From contig CM060975.1 of assembly GCA_030765065.1 (NCBI GenBank), forward strand, positions 169,232,993 through 169,296,992: DNA of 64,000 nt. Reading direction: 5' to 3'. Shown here in pieces: positions 53,130 through 61,286 of this stretch; positions within the stretch are counted from its first letter, which is position 1; every line of letters starts with the position of its first letter. The DNA is from Deroplatys truncata (taxonomy: Eukaryota; Arthropoda; Insecta; Mantodea; Mantidae). The position numbers were made by a program, and so were the translations under genes. The notes below the pieces were generated by a model. That model was not told where the DNA came from. It was given only the letters and a program-made list of their open reading frames with translations, and did not search any database.

Positions 53130-54440
53130 GCTAACAGCAAGATACCGAAATTCAGTGTTTCTTTACGCAGTAAATTACAAAGTTACGCTAATACGTTTGG
53201 ATCCGACGTATTTTGTACCGACGGTAAAGTACTCACATGCAAAATATGCGAGCAGTCAGTGAACTACGAAAATAAGCATTTTATATCATAGCATATCGGC
53301 ACAATCAAACACAAAAATGCACTTTACAAGGCTACAGGGAAGAAGATTTCTTTGCTTTCAACACTAATTGCAACATCGAGTCGAAAATCTCAGTTTGCAT
53401 TCGACTTAAGCAAAGCTTTCCTCAGCGCCTGAATTCCGTTGTGGAAATTACAGAATCCTATATTATCACAGTTTTTGGAGAAGTATACTAAACAAACTGT
53501 ACCTAGCGAATTGCGAAAATGTTACTTAATAGAATGTTACGATGACACAATGAAAATCATTAAAGATAAAGTGAAAAATAAGATCTGGATTTCTATCGGC
53601 GAATCGACTGATACCATGGGTCGTTTCATTGCCAATGTTGTTTGTTGTTGTACCATTAGATCCTACAGAAGATGAATCAATGAAACCATTCCTGCTTACA
53701 ACACAGTGTCTTGAGAAAGTTAACAATTCAACTATCGCGCAGTTATTCAGCAGTTCATTAAAGTTGCTGTGGCCTGAAGAGATTCAATACGACAACGTCT
53801 TACTTGTCATCAGCGACGCTGCACCATATATGAAAAAGGATGGAATAGCGCTAAAAGTGCTATTTCCAAACATGCTTCACGTGACCTGCGTAGCACATGG
53901 CTTTCACAGGGTGTCAGAAGAGATACGATGCTTGTTTCCGGATGTTGATATTGATTTCCAGTATTAAGAAGATCTTTGTGAAAGCCCCATCTAGAATCCT
54001 GACGTTTAAATCCATTGCACCAGAAGTACCTCTGCCCCGCCTCAGCTTATCATAACGAGATGAGGGACATGCATCTCAGCAGCAGTTTACTACGCTTCAA
54101 ATTTCCACAGTATAACTGAAGTAGTGAATGCGCTCTGGAGGATGAAGCATCTTAAAGATGCAACAACCAAGAAACTTCTCAACTCTTCGGAAGTGAAAAA
54201 TGATTTAACTTTCATTGAGGCCGAGTATGGGTTCCTGCCGCAATCTGCCACCTTCAAGAAAGAGGACAACCTTTAACGAAATCAGTGAAAATTGTGGATG
54301 ATGCCGTGAAAATTGTGGATGATGCAGTGCAAAGACTGGACAGTGTACCAGGGAAACGGGATTCATTAGTTACCGAAAAGTGTAAAAAAGTTTTATCGAA
54401 AAATTGTAATCTGGATAAACTTTCAAAAATTCTGCTAATA
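53130..54440 (+). pseudogene. hAT transposase pseudogene interrupted by the Polinton
   Basis: From about 53,195 the frame reads FGSDVFCTDGKVLTCKICEQ, a C2H2/BED-like finger near the N-terminus, followed by an in-frame stop near 53,290. At 53,439-53,675 and 53,629-53,967 the frames carry the RNase-H-like hAT core, including DNVLLVISDAAPYMK and LHVTCVAHGFHRVSEEIR, typical of CGGBP1-associated hAT elements. The reading continues with stops and shifts to LDSVPGKRDSLVTEK (about 54,340) and breaks off at about 54,440, against the terminal palindrome of the next element. A 21-bp unit is duplicated at 54,285-54,326. I infer that the remaining 3' part lies beyond the right end of the Polinton. Confidence 0.85.
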
Positions 54441-54453
54441 TGATAGTAGTAAT

Positions 54454-54597
54454 AGTCCCGGATGAGCCAATTGGTTTAACGATAATCCTGCCGCTAGGGG
54501 CGCTAGTGTCGCTAGTGTCGCTGCGTGCGACGGCGGTAAGTTTGAAAAGCGCCCTGAGCGGGAGGATTATCGTTATTGCAATTGGCTCATCCGGGAC
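54454..54597. repeat. terminal palindrome, candidate end of the Polinton/adintovirus
   Basis: Arms of 50 bases (54,455-54,504 and 54,548-54,597) are inverse complements at 44 of 50 positions, around a 43-base loop with a tandem GCTAGTGTC motif. The outermost arms are GTCCCGGATGAGCCAATTG and its complement. The sequence starts AG, as Polinton termini usually do, and coincides with the end of the broken hAT gene on one side and of the element's genes on the other. AGTAAT (54,448-54,453) would be the 6-bp target duplication. The partner terminus is outside the window, so this remains an inference. Confidence 0.65.
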
Positions 54598-54822
54598 CGT
54601 TTTCTTTATTTATAATTTGAATACAGTACATTGGATAAAGATATGTATACATAGTTTTGATTAACATGATGTATTATTTGCTTAACATATGAATACATAG
54701 TTTGAGAATAACATAATGGATTATTTGATTACAGGAGATTAACATATGAATACAATAAATGGACAATATAAGAAATATTAGGAGAAAAAAAAGCACATTA
54801 AAATTCATAGTTTGTTGAGGCA
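54598..54822 (-). other. AT-rich 3' untranslated region of the terminal gene cassette
   Basis: AT-rich, between the palindrome and the first stop codon. It holds repeated ATGAATACATAGTTTGA-like phrases (about 54,640-54,700). It has no coding capacity. Confidence 0.6.
54605..54610 (-). terminator. candidate poly(A) signal AATAAA
   Basis: The minus strand reads AATAAA eight bases inside the palindrome, a plausible end for the leftward transcript of the terminal cassette. This is motif evidence only. Confidence 0.4.
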
Positions 54823-55314
54823 CTAGGACACACAGATTTCGCGCACAACAATGATTTTAAAGTACGTGGTGCACTTTGAGTCCTCGTCATCGCTGCTGCT
54901 GCTATCGGCGGTAAATTGGTGGATAGGTTTGGTGATGCAGGTGACGAGCAGGTGAGAGAAACTTTCGTTGACGAACTCGGTGAAGGTTGGTATATAGATG
55001 GGGATGGTAAATTCGTTGTAATGGCTGGTTGAGAAGCATCCTGTGGATGTGACTTTGTTGGTTAGAGCAGGAATGTTGCTGTTGCCGAGGTATATGATGC
55101 ATAGTGCGTCTTGTTTATGCTGGTGCACTTTGGTAGGTACGCATTTGACGTGGACGGCGTGAGCCCCTTGGACGTCGAGTGTGATGGTGACAACTCTGCT
55201 GTTGCGGAAATAGGAGTTGGAGATGCAGAGGATACGGATAGGTGAAGCTGCGTTGAGAATGAGTTGTAGGTTAAGATTGTTCCCCACGGGGACGGGATAG
55301 GTTTCGTCTGACAT
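54823..55314 (-). CDS. uncharacterised Polinton accessory protein, 163 aa
   Basis: This is an intact frame from ATG at 55,314 (MSDETYPVPVGNNLNLQ). I recognise no family. The first 110 residues alternate hydrophobic and polar positions in a way that suggests beta strands (for example RVVTITLDVQGAHAVHVK). Residues 138-148 form an acidic serine-rich patch (TADSSSSDDEDSK), and a hydrophobic end (YFKIIVVREICVS) follows. The ATG lies inside the stop codon of the gene before it (TAATG), so the two were probably expressed from one transcript. It is the last gene before the terminal palindrome. A structural or DNA-binding role would be a guess. Confidence 0.7.
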   Translation of the reverse strand: MSDETYPVPVGNNLNLQLILNAASPIRILCISNSYFRNSRVVTITLDVQGAHAVHVKCVPTKVHQHKQDALCIIYLGNSNIPALTNKVTSTGCFSTSHYNEFTIPIYIPTFTEFVNESFSHLLVTCITKPIHQFTADSSSSDDEDSKCTTYFKIIVVREICVS

Positions 55315-55631
55315 TATTTAGGGTTATATGGGGAGAACATGACGATGTGACGTTTGAAACCGCTGCGTAGTTTTTCCTCGCCTGCGTATATGATGCAGAA
55401 TGAGGTAGAGTTGAGTTTGTTGATGAGTTCTGGAGAGGCTTTTGCAAATCTTGTTGGTAGGAAAACTTCTGTGTCGTTGTCGAGTTTGGCGACGAGCTTT
55501 GTACCGTGAACGGTGTCGATTGTTTTGACGCCGACGACACGATATGGTACGTGCTGTTGAAGCGTAGATACGCTGAGAGTGTGGGCGCTGCTGGAAAGTT
55601 CTTCTAGCTCTTTAAGGACGTCCTGTGACAT
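55314..55631 (-). CDS. small protein of a recurrent family, possible OB fold, 105 aa
   Basis: Intact frame from ATG at 55,631. After a helical leader (SQDVLKELEELSSSAHTL) it reads YRVVGVKTIDTVHGTKLVAK and TEVFLPTRFAKASPELINKL, then CIIYAGEE. The order of a short strand, a charged TKxG-like turn, a second strand, an FLPxRF motif and a final YxG strand resembles small proteins I have met repeatedly beside insect mobile elements and small DNA viruses. Its strand pattern would suit a single-strand-binding OB fold, but that is inference. It overlaps the previous frame by 20 bases and the next by one base, and lies in a tightly packed set of four small genes. Confidence 0.7.
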   Translation of the reverse strand: MSQDVLKELEELSSSAHTLSVSTLQQHVPYRVVGVKTIDTVHGTKLVAKLDNDTEVFLPTRFAKASPELINKLNSTSFCIIYAGEEKLRSGFKRHIVMFSPYNPK

Positions 55632-55911
55632 TATGACGGCACAGATGACAGTTTTTGATAAACGGGGGAGGACCGTCTATATGAGTGGTTTGATGAGGAA
55701 GGTTGTAGTGTTGTTTACACCTGCGATAAGGTGCGCAAACTACCTGTGCGTCTGTGGGAAGTTGGTTCCACACAAGGTCGACGTCGCTTGGGGGATAAAG
55801 TTCGAAGATGTATATGCCGTTCTGCAGCAGCACTTGGCGTTCCCTGGGGAGTAGCAGGTGGATTCTTCGTCCGTTATCGAGATACCGAAAGAGCACGATG
55901 AAGCAGTTCAT
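55612..55911 (-). CDS. uncharacterised small protein, 99 aa, cysteine/histidine-rich end
   Basis: Intact frame from ATG at 55,911 (MNCFIVLFRYLDNGRRIHLL). The first 60 residues look like an alpha/beta domain. The end holds CAPYRRCKQH and NCHLCRHN, a CxxC plus histidines that could bind one zinc. No family is recognised. The ATG overlaps the stop of the zinc-finger-like gene (ATGA at 55,908-55,911), and the end overlaps the start of the next gene. Both overlaps support its being a real gene of the cassette. Confidence 0.65.
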   Translation of the reverse strand: MNCFIVLFRYLDNGRRIHLLLPRERQVLLQNGIYIFELYPPSDVDLVWNQLPTDAQVVCAPYRRCKQHYNLPHQTTHIDGPPPFIKNCHLCRHNVTGRP

Positions 55912-56096
55912 GTGGTGTTTCTAGCGGAGTACCTTCGAAGGAATTGTTGAATTTGCTGGTTGAGATGATCGAGGTCTTCGTAGAAACCGAGTTGACACTG
56001 CGTGCACAGGCGGGTGAGACGGTGCTTAAGTTCGCAGCTGCACGTTTGGTGAAAGCAAAACGAGCAGTGAAAGTCTTTACACGACGGTCCTGGCAT
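55908..56096 (-). CDS. small cysteine-rich, probably zinc-binding protein, 62 aa
   Basis: I start at ATG 56,096 (MPGPSCKDFHCSFCFHQTCS) because a TATA-like box lies about 50 bases upstream. The frame stays open further up only through non-ATG codons. Seven cysteines lie within 34 residues, including CSFC and CTQC pairs and nearby histidines, so two-knuckle or RING-like zinc binding is plausible. The last 25 residues (DLDHLNQQIQQFLRRY) should form a helix. It heads the four-gene terminal cassette and its stop overlaps the next start as ATGA. A regulatory or nucleic-acid-binding role is inference. Confidence 0.65.
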   Translation of the reverse strand: MPGPSCKDFHCSFCFHQTCSCELKHRLTRLCTQCQLGFYEDLDHLNQQIQQFLRRYSARNTT

Positions 56097-56145
56097 TCCC
56101 CACGGCTGGCTAGCACCGAATGAAGGGGAAAAGAATGCGCGTGCA

Positions 56146-56153
56146 TAAATATA
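56146..56153 (-). promoter_or_regulatory. TATA-like box of the terminal cassette
   Basis: The minus strand reads TATATTTA, followed about 30 bases later by a TCATTCGG initiator-like stretch and then the ATG at 56,096. It is a plausible core promoter for the four overlapping small genes. Confidence 0.5.
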
Positions 56154-56164
56154 ACCCAACTGCC

Positions 56165-56655
56165 GGAAGCAGGAAATCACTGGTGGGGGAAAAGTTCGTT
56201 GGAGATTTACCACATCAGGGGAAGCACTGGTGGGGGAAAAGTTCGTTGGAGAAACACCACATCAGGGGGAAGCAGTGGTGGGGGAAACGTTCGTTGGAGG
56301 TTGACTACATACGCCGGAAGCGCTTAGCGATTATTGCACAACATCCGCAGCAAAAACACTGTGTCCGTTGATTTAACGGTTTTCGTCTTGGAGGAGAACT
56401 CTGTTTTGAACGGTGCTGAACATGCAAACGACCACATCAGGGGGAAGCACTGGTGGGGGAAAAGTTGGTTGGAGAATTACCACATCAGGGGAAGCACTGG
56501 TGGGGAAACGTTCGTTGGAGGTTCACTACATCCGCCGGAAGCGCTTAGCGATTATTGCACAACATCTGCAGGAAAAACACTGTGTCCGTTGATTTAACGG
56601 TTTTCGACTTGGAGGAGAACTCTGTTTTGAACGGTGCTGAACATGCAAACGCCGT
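56165..56655. repeat. nested tandem repeats: 46-bp units inside a duplicated 221-bp block
   Basis: A unit of about 46 bp (AGCACTGGTGGGGGAAAAG, TTCGTTGGAG, CCACATCAGGGG) occurs three times at 56,168-56,310 and again about twice at 56,428-56,520. A larger block recurs at an offset of 221 bp (compare GTTGATTTAACGG at 56,367 and 56,588) and includes the last codons and stop of the gene at 56,594. The upstream block is therefore a partial copy of that gene's 3' end. The plus-strand frames here are translations of the repeat, not genes. Confidence 0.9.
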
Positions 56656-57066
56656 GAATGTGATCGGGTATGATATAGGATGCTTCGCGACCCAAATGCT
56701 CCGCTAAGCACGTGCCGTAGCACATGGGGTTTTCGTTTAACATTTGCTGCATTTTGTCTGTGGAAATGTATTGCTGTTCGTAGAAAACGATGTATAAACC
56801 TCTTGCGGGCACAAATTGGAACCACTGATGTTGTACGTCTTCTTTATCTGCTTTGAACTGGATATCGTTGAAGCACATGTTAGATAGCACAAAATAAATT
56901 TTGGTTTCGCAGCTGTGAACTCTGGCGGAGACGGATTTTCCGTCGTAGGTGCTTTCGACGAAGCGAAGTGCATAAGGTGTATTTTTATAGGGTGACCGTC
57001 CACCTCGTAGTTTTTAAACATCTTACTGTCATGGTAGTACACCGACAGGTAATTTCTGTAACCCAT
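56594..57066 (-). pseudogene. uncharacterised Polinton gene, about 157 codons, frame-broken
   Basis: It begins at ATG 57,066 (MGYRNYLSVYYHDSKMF) and ends at the stop at 56,594. The N-terminal frame becomes low-complexity after about 56,985. A second frame is already protein-like by about 56,960 (FVESTYDGKSVSARVHSCET) and continues to the end (QWFQFVPARGLYIVFYEQQ). One single-frame break in about 56,950-57,000 explains both. A TATAAAAAT at 56,981-56,989 could instead serve a separate downstream gene. I recognise no family. Its 3' end is duplicated in the neighbouring repeat block. Confidence 0.6.
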
Positions 57067-57136
57067 GATGCGGGAGCGAAGGGCGCGAGATGTTTGGGTG
57101 AGGTGCGGTTGGAACGCTGGTAGAAATACATGTGCA

Positions 57137-57982
57137 CTAAGGACTATTTTGTGAGATGCGCAGTGCGAAATGGGTGTTGAGGAAATGATGAACCTCGAGG
57201 AATGTTCTAAAATTGGCGCACCGTATGTACTTGGTGAACTGCGTGAAATTCATGTCATGTAAGGGAACGTTGGAGGCATGGTTGTGAAGCATGTACTTGT
57301 GGTATGCCATGATTTGATTTTGCGCGTCCGTCTCTTCCTTCTTTTTGTGATACATGATGTCGGTAATGATGCGCTGCAGGGTATGCAACACGTGCCATTC
57401 TTGTTGGTTGAGCGTAACGGATGCGCCTTGCGGTTCTTTGAAAACGAGCTTTAGCTTTCCGAACACAAACTTAAACACGATGGTGACGCTGTCGCTGAAC
57501 TGAAATTGCTGTAGACGTCCTTGTGGGTCATTCAAGCGTTTGTGAATGATGGGGATGGCTTCGACGAGTTTGTGCCACTGCGAGGAACTCATGACGACTG
57601 CGTTGTGCTGTCCACATTTGGCAATGGTGACGACGAGATGGTGCGGCGGCTGGGGGGAGAATCCCACACTGACGAATTTAGTTTGTTGCGGGTTGAGGAA
57701 GTAGATATCCGCCAGAGGACCCACAACTGCACTGTGTTGGAACTGTGCTGGCGGAGCAGGGCTGTCGGGATGCTGTTGGAGGTCGAAGATGGGTAGTTTC
57801 CTTTTTTCCCCGGGTTTTGAGGTGGTCGGGGTTTGACATCCGGTTATACTGGAACACACAAAACAATAATAATGTGAGGGATAGAGAGATAAACGGGATA
57901 GAAAAAAGCAAGCTAATACATAGGTGCGGACCTACCTGGTCGGCGTGCTGCATGGCAGCATGACTGTATCCGCGTGCTGCAT
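57137..57982 (-). CDS. spliced gene, 252 aa, possible tandem PC4-like fold
   Basis: Exon 1 is 57,936-57,982 (ATG at 57,982, 15 codons plus two bases) and exon 2 is 57,137-57,848. The 87-base intron starts CAG/GTAGGT and ends TTCCAG, and joins the two exons in frame. Without it the long frame has no ATG near its start. After a proline-rich leader, two segments repeat one pattern: strands ending in VVMSSSQWHKLVEAI (about residues 103-117), then VTIVFKFVFGKLKLVF...VTLNQQEWHVLHTL. A strand-rich stretch followed by a Q/E-W-x-x-L helix resembles the PC4/Sub1 single-strand DNA-binding fold, twice. That is inference. A TATA box lies 41 bases upstream, so this gene has its own promoter. Confidence 0.75.
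57849..57935 (-). other. 87-base intron of the PC4-like gene
   Basis: Donor GTAGGTCCGC after CAG, and acceptor TTTTGTGTGTTCCAG with a pyrimidine-rich lead. It splits a codon after its second base and keeps the frame open. Confidence 0.7.
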
Positions 57983-58022
57983 GGTACACTCTGAATGAGG
58001 CGAGCGGCACCGTGACGTTGCT

Positions 58023-58029
58023 TTTTATA
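58023..58029 (-). promoter_or_regulatory. TATA box of the PC4-like gene
   Basis: The minus strand reads CATATAAAAAGC, with an initiator-like CTCATTCAGAG about 30 bases downstream and the ATG at 57,982. It lies within the protease gene's last exon. Confidence 0.65.
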
Positions 58030-58626
58030 TGAGCAGGAGCGTCTTCTGAAAGCACGTGCAAGACGATGGATTAGCTTAGATGTGCTGAATAGTGACACAC
58101 ACACACACACACACGTACTCACCTTCAAGGGTTGACAAGTTTGCTGAGCGTCAGAGCACCTTGCGCGGCATGCGTCTTTGAACGTTTTGCGAATGACGAC
58201 ATCATTATGCGCGTGATTGCTGACGTGAAATTTTGAGAAGAATGTATGCTTAGGTAAGCCGGAGCAGCGGTGGGTGAGGTAGGCGATGACGTAATGACCG
58301 CAAGTGGTGCTGTCGAAACCTTGCAGCCTTCTGGCGTTGGTGGACCAACGCGTCCCGCAGACCGAATTTAAGAACCGGAGAAAATGGGGCGAAAGCGGTC
58401 CTATGCCGTAACTGTCAAAATATTCTGCATGCGAGTTTTTGTCCACAAAGATGCAAACGCAGTGTTGCCCGGATTTGGTGCTGGGGTCGGTGTTAGCCAC
58501 TAGCGCCAAGGGAGGCGTTCGAATGCCGTGAAGTACGGGTAGTGTATCGCAGGGGTAGTCGCCTAAAAAGTGAGAGCGCGTAGAGGGGCATGTCGATAGA
58601 AACCGTTGAATTTGAAAGGTGTTCAT
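58025..58626 (-). CDS. adenain-like cysteine protease (maturation protease)
   Basis: This peptidase C5/Ulp1-fold protease should cleave virion precursor proteins during maturation. The catalytic set is complete: His55 in SGQHCVCIF, Asp71 in EYFDSYG, Gln102 in RLQGFDS and Cys109 in STTCGHYV, in the order and near the spacing of adenovirus-type proteases. ATG 58,626 overlaps the capsid gene's stop (ATGA). Exon 1 of 168 codons (58,123-58,626) ends at a consensus donor AAG/GTGAGT. The 76-base intron (58,046-58,122) holds a CA/GT repeat and ends CTTTCAG. Exon 2 adds six codons to TAA at 58,025. Unspliced, the frame would run on through the repeat to 57,913 with unprotein-like sequence, so I prefer the spliced form. 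Confidence 0.88.
58046..58122 (-). other. short intron at the 3' end of the protease gene
   Basis: Donor GTGAGTACG and acceptor GTGCTTTCAG, with a GT dinucleotide run between. Exon 1 is an exact multiple of three and the stop follows seven codons into exon 2. This is sequence evidence only. Confidence 0.6.
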
Positions 58627-59842
58627 GATACCAAAATGAATCGGTTGGCGTGGATTTCGACCGTGCGATGTATTTCCGCTAGCAGCAGAAGTATGACCGG
58701 TTCTGTCAATTTATCGGCAAAACCGATGCTTATAGAGACGGTTCCGTGGCGCTGACCCGAGATGTGAGACTCGTTAGCGCTCATGTCTGCAGTGAGATCG
58801 AAAACCATTATCGTATACCCTTGCGGGTAGGTTTCTCTGGAGATGGAGTGTCCCTCGTCCTTGAAATGAATGCCTAGGCCGTCCTGCAGGGTTTGAAAGC
58901 ATTGCAAATAGTGTCCCTTTGTAAAGTCGGGTTGCAGAGGTTGGGAGGGAACGGGTTGGCCGTTCACGTAGAGCTGAAATAAGTTCATTTTAAAATGTTT
59001 CAAGTTGTACGGATTTGAGTTAAAATGGCCGGAATAGGCCTTGTCGGTGACCATGGCTACTACCACTCTCCTTGGAACTTGCCCTACGCACACGTCGCTA
59101 AACGTCATTGCCCTGGACTCCTTGGGGATACTGAGAGCGTAAAAGCTGACGTCTTTGAGATGGTACTTTGCGTTGCCCTTTGCGAGCACGGCCTGGTGCG
59201 CGAGCTTTATGGTCGGCGAGGGCCGCACCGATTTTAAGCGCAGCGTGGCAGACACGATGTCGGCGTACCCCTTAAAGGTATCTACGACGGAAAACAGATA
59301 AAACTGGGGAGAGGCGGGAGTGAGCTTGACGGTCGTACGACGTTGCTCCCTTTGGTAAACCCCTGACGCCACTGAAAACCCGCATTGGCGATAAAAGTGT
59401 CCATGATGCCTGCCGTGTCCTTTCTCCAGAGGGTAGATTCTAGTTTGGTCTTCATGGTCTTCTTCGGAGTAATTGAGAAGCGTCTCGAGGTAGGTTCTAT
59501 AGGGGTAACCGGCTTGCGGCATGGAGACGATGACGTTATTGAGGGTTACCTCCACCTGTTGAAACAGGGAATTTAAGGCGTTGTTGACCAGAGTGGCGTT
59601 AGCGTCAGCGTTTAAGGCCTCTCCTTTGTCATCTACAATGCGCACCATGAGTTCGAGTACGACGTAGGTCAAGTCTAGGTAATCGTCCGCATTTCCGGAA
59701 TAATGAAAGGTGATGGGGCATTTTTCATTAAAGTGTTTTGAGGGTTTAGGTATAGGAACCGTGACTCCTCGATGCTCATCTGAACCGGCACCTCTGTAAA
59801 GAGGTCCAGTTCGGAACTCATGTGGACGGTCGCGTCTGCCAT
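58623..59842 (-). pseudogene. MCP: major capsid protein (double jelly roll), one frame break near the N-terminus
   Basis: This is the hexon-type capsid protein of Polintons/adintoviruses, the family that includes the C. elegans Maverick-derived protein F54H12.2. Recognisable segments are NNALNSLFQQVEVTLNN, YPYRTYLETLLNYSEED, VGQVPRRVV, NPYNLKHFKMNLFQLYVNGQ and the late FDLTADMS. The start is ATG 59,842 (MADATVHMSSELDLFTEVPV), inside the stop of the gene before it. That frame serves about 25 codons. From about 59,765 the protein-like reading is in another frame and stays open to the stop at 58,623, so there is one single-frame break in about 59,755-59,790. The remaining 350 or more codons are intact. 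As written the gene would not give full-length capsid protein. Confidence 0.92.
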
Positions 59843-60272
59843 TACGAAAATACGTCTTGCACCTTACGCCTACCGCGTTTCAGCTTGGACTGCTTGCTCT
59901 TTCTGGATTTTCTCGGTTTCATTCTCTTGAGGCGCCTGGCGCCGGAACCGAGCATGGCATCGAGCTTTTCGTCGGCTTTTCGCTTAAATTGTATCCGGAC
60001 TCCTTGAGCCTCCGTTGGAGCGCTTGCTTCGGCGCTGCTCCCGCCGCAGTCACAACGGACAGAACGTGAGCGCCTGCCTTTAAGGCCTCCTTTCCGACTG
60101 CTTTTGCTCCGCTCTTTAAAAACGGTAGCAACCTTCTGAAGAGTCCTCCGAGGGCTGAAAAGAGACCGCTGCCTCTTTGGTAGCGCTTGCCCCTGTAGAG
60201 AGTGAAATCGCGATGGTGGAACGCGCCGCCGGTCTGATTGAGGTAGTACCGCGTTACGGCGTGCACGTCCAT
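59842..60272 (-). pseudogene. pVI-like minor virion protein, one frame break in the C-terminal part
   Basis: The start is ATG 60,272 (MDVHAVTRYYLNQTGG), inside the stop of the penton-like gene (TAATG). It has a glycine-rich, amphipathic centre, GLFSALGGLFRRLLPFLK, then GAKAVGKEALKAG. This combination occurs in a conserved small Polinton/adintovirus virion protein compared with adenovirus pVI. After about 59,995 the first frame leads to an early stop at 59,919. The other frame carries the expected strongly basic tail (KRMKPRKSRKSKQSKLKRGR) and ends VQDVFS with its stop overlapping the capsid gene start. One single-frame break therefore separates core and tail. Membrane activity is inferred from the adenovirus analogy. 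Confidence 0.75.
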
Positions 60273-61286
60273 TACGCCTGTTTCGGACGAAAAGCGAGAA
60301 CTATAGTAGAGGAAAATCCGTCGGCGAATGGCAAGAGATCGCCGTAACCGTTCCTTAAATCTATGTTGACCGTCTTGAAGTCTTGCTGAATCAAGGGTAC
60401 CCAATTTTGGGGAAAAAACTTCTTTTCGTCGCTCATGTAAGTGTTGTTGCTTCTTTCGTATTCCACGGCCGCGCTCTCTATGGCTTGGGCGAAGGTGTTG
60501 CCCACGACTTGCGGGGACACTAGATTACAATAGATGAACATTTCGTAAGGAAACCCCATATAAGGATCTACGGGGTGTTTAGCAGCTTTTTCGAGAATGA
60601 CGTTGACGTAGGGCTCGAAACCCAACATTTTTGCCATAGCGGGCGTTAAGAGCAAACTGTGGATGCGGTGTAGAGGTCCCGGAGGGTCCTCCGATTTTGA
60701 AACGTCTCGTTTGGGTCTGACGGAACGAGCCGCCGCGGGTTTCTGCTGCCCCGAAGCCCGGTGCTTCGGTTTCGGCTTGGGTCTGGTGGGGCGCATCGTT
60801 GAGAGCTTCGTATTCGCCGACCGCGTACGGTACGACCGTGCGCGCGACATTTTCCACAAACCCGTCGAACGGAATGTCGGGTAGTGGTTCGGGATGGGCG
60901 ACGGCGGCATTCACGCCCACCGTCTGCTTGCGCTCGTCGAAGAGGAAGAAGTTTTCCACGTGCAAGTGTTCGAGTAGAACGGCGTTGACGAGGTTCACCA
61001 AGTCTTTGGGATTGTGCACGATGCCTTGCGGCATTTGCAAACTGAATTTGGAATGCGAGGGGAGGAGCGTCATGGTGTACTTGGTGCCCGCCAGACGGGC
61101 ATCGTCTGGCGAAGGGTTATAAAATTTCACCGGATACCTGACCTTTTGCAGGGCGACCTCCCATTCTCCCTGCAGAACGATTCTCTCGGGCAAGATGTTA
61201 GAAAATCTGGCCGTGGTGTTGTCGGTAAAGTGTTCCATGGAAGCGTTGCTCACGAGAGTGATGGAGAAGGGCTCGGTCTTAATCAT
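60272..61286 (-). pseudogene. penton-like / minor capsid-type virion protein, one frame break
   Basis: I place the start at ATG 61,286 (MIKTEPFSITLVSNASMEHF), which overlaps the integrase stop (ATGA). The longer frame upstream uses a GTG. The N-terminal block ends in LQGEWEVALQKVRYP. The C-terminal block has MLGFEPYVN, YEMFIYCNLVSPQVVGNTF and QNWVPLIQQDFKTVNIDLR. Both belong to a virion protein conserved beside the capsid gene in animal Polintons. They lie in different frames, and the switch falls at about 60,690-60,740, in or just after a low-complexity linker. Which named virion protein it is (single-jelly-roll penton or another conserved structural protein) I infer from position and conservation, not from a fold I can see. 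Confidence 0.75.

Noticed and set aside
56120..56597. Plus-strand frames with WWGKSSLE repeats
   Set aside because: They lie across the 46-bp repeats and on the strand opposite the real genes. The periodicity is the DNA repeat's.
56165..56655. CRISPR-like array
   Set aside because: Units are adjacent and similar throughout, without unique spacers; eukaryotic context.
57678..58061. 127-residue minus-strand frame between protease and PC4-like gene
   Set aside because: It starts at TTG, crosses both proposed introns, and competes with the spliced models, which use ATGs and consensus splice sites.
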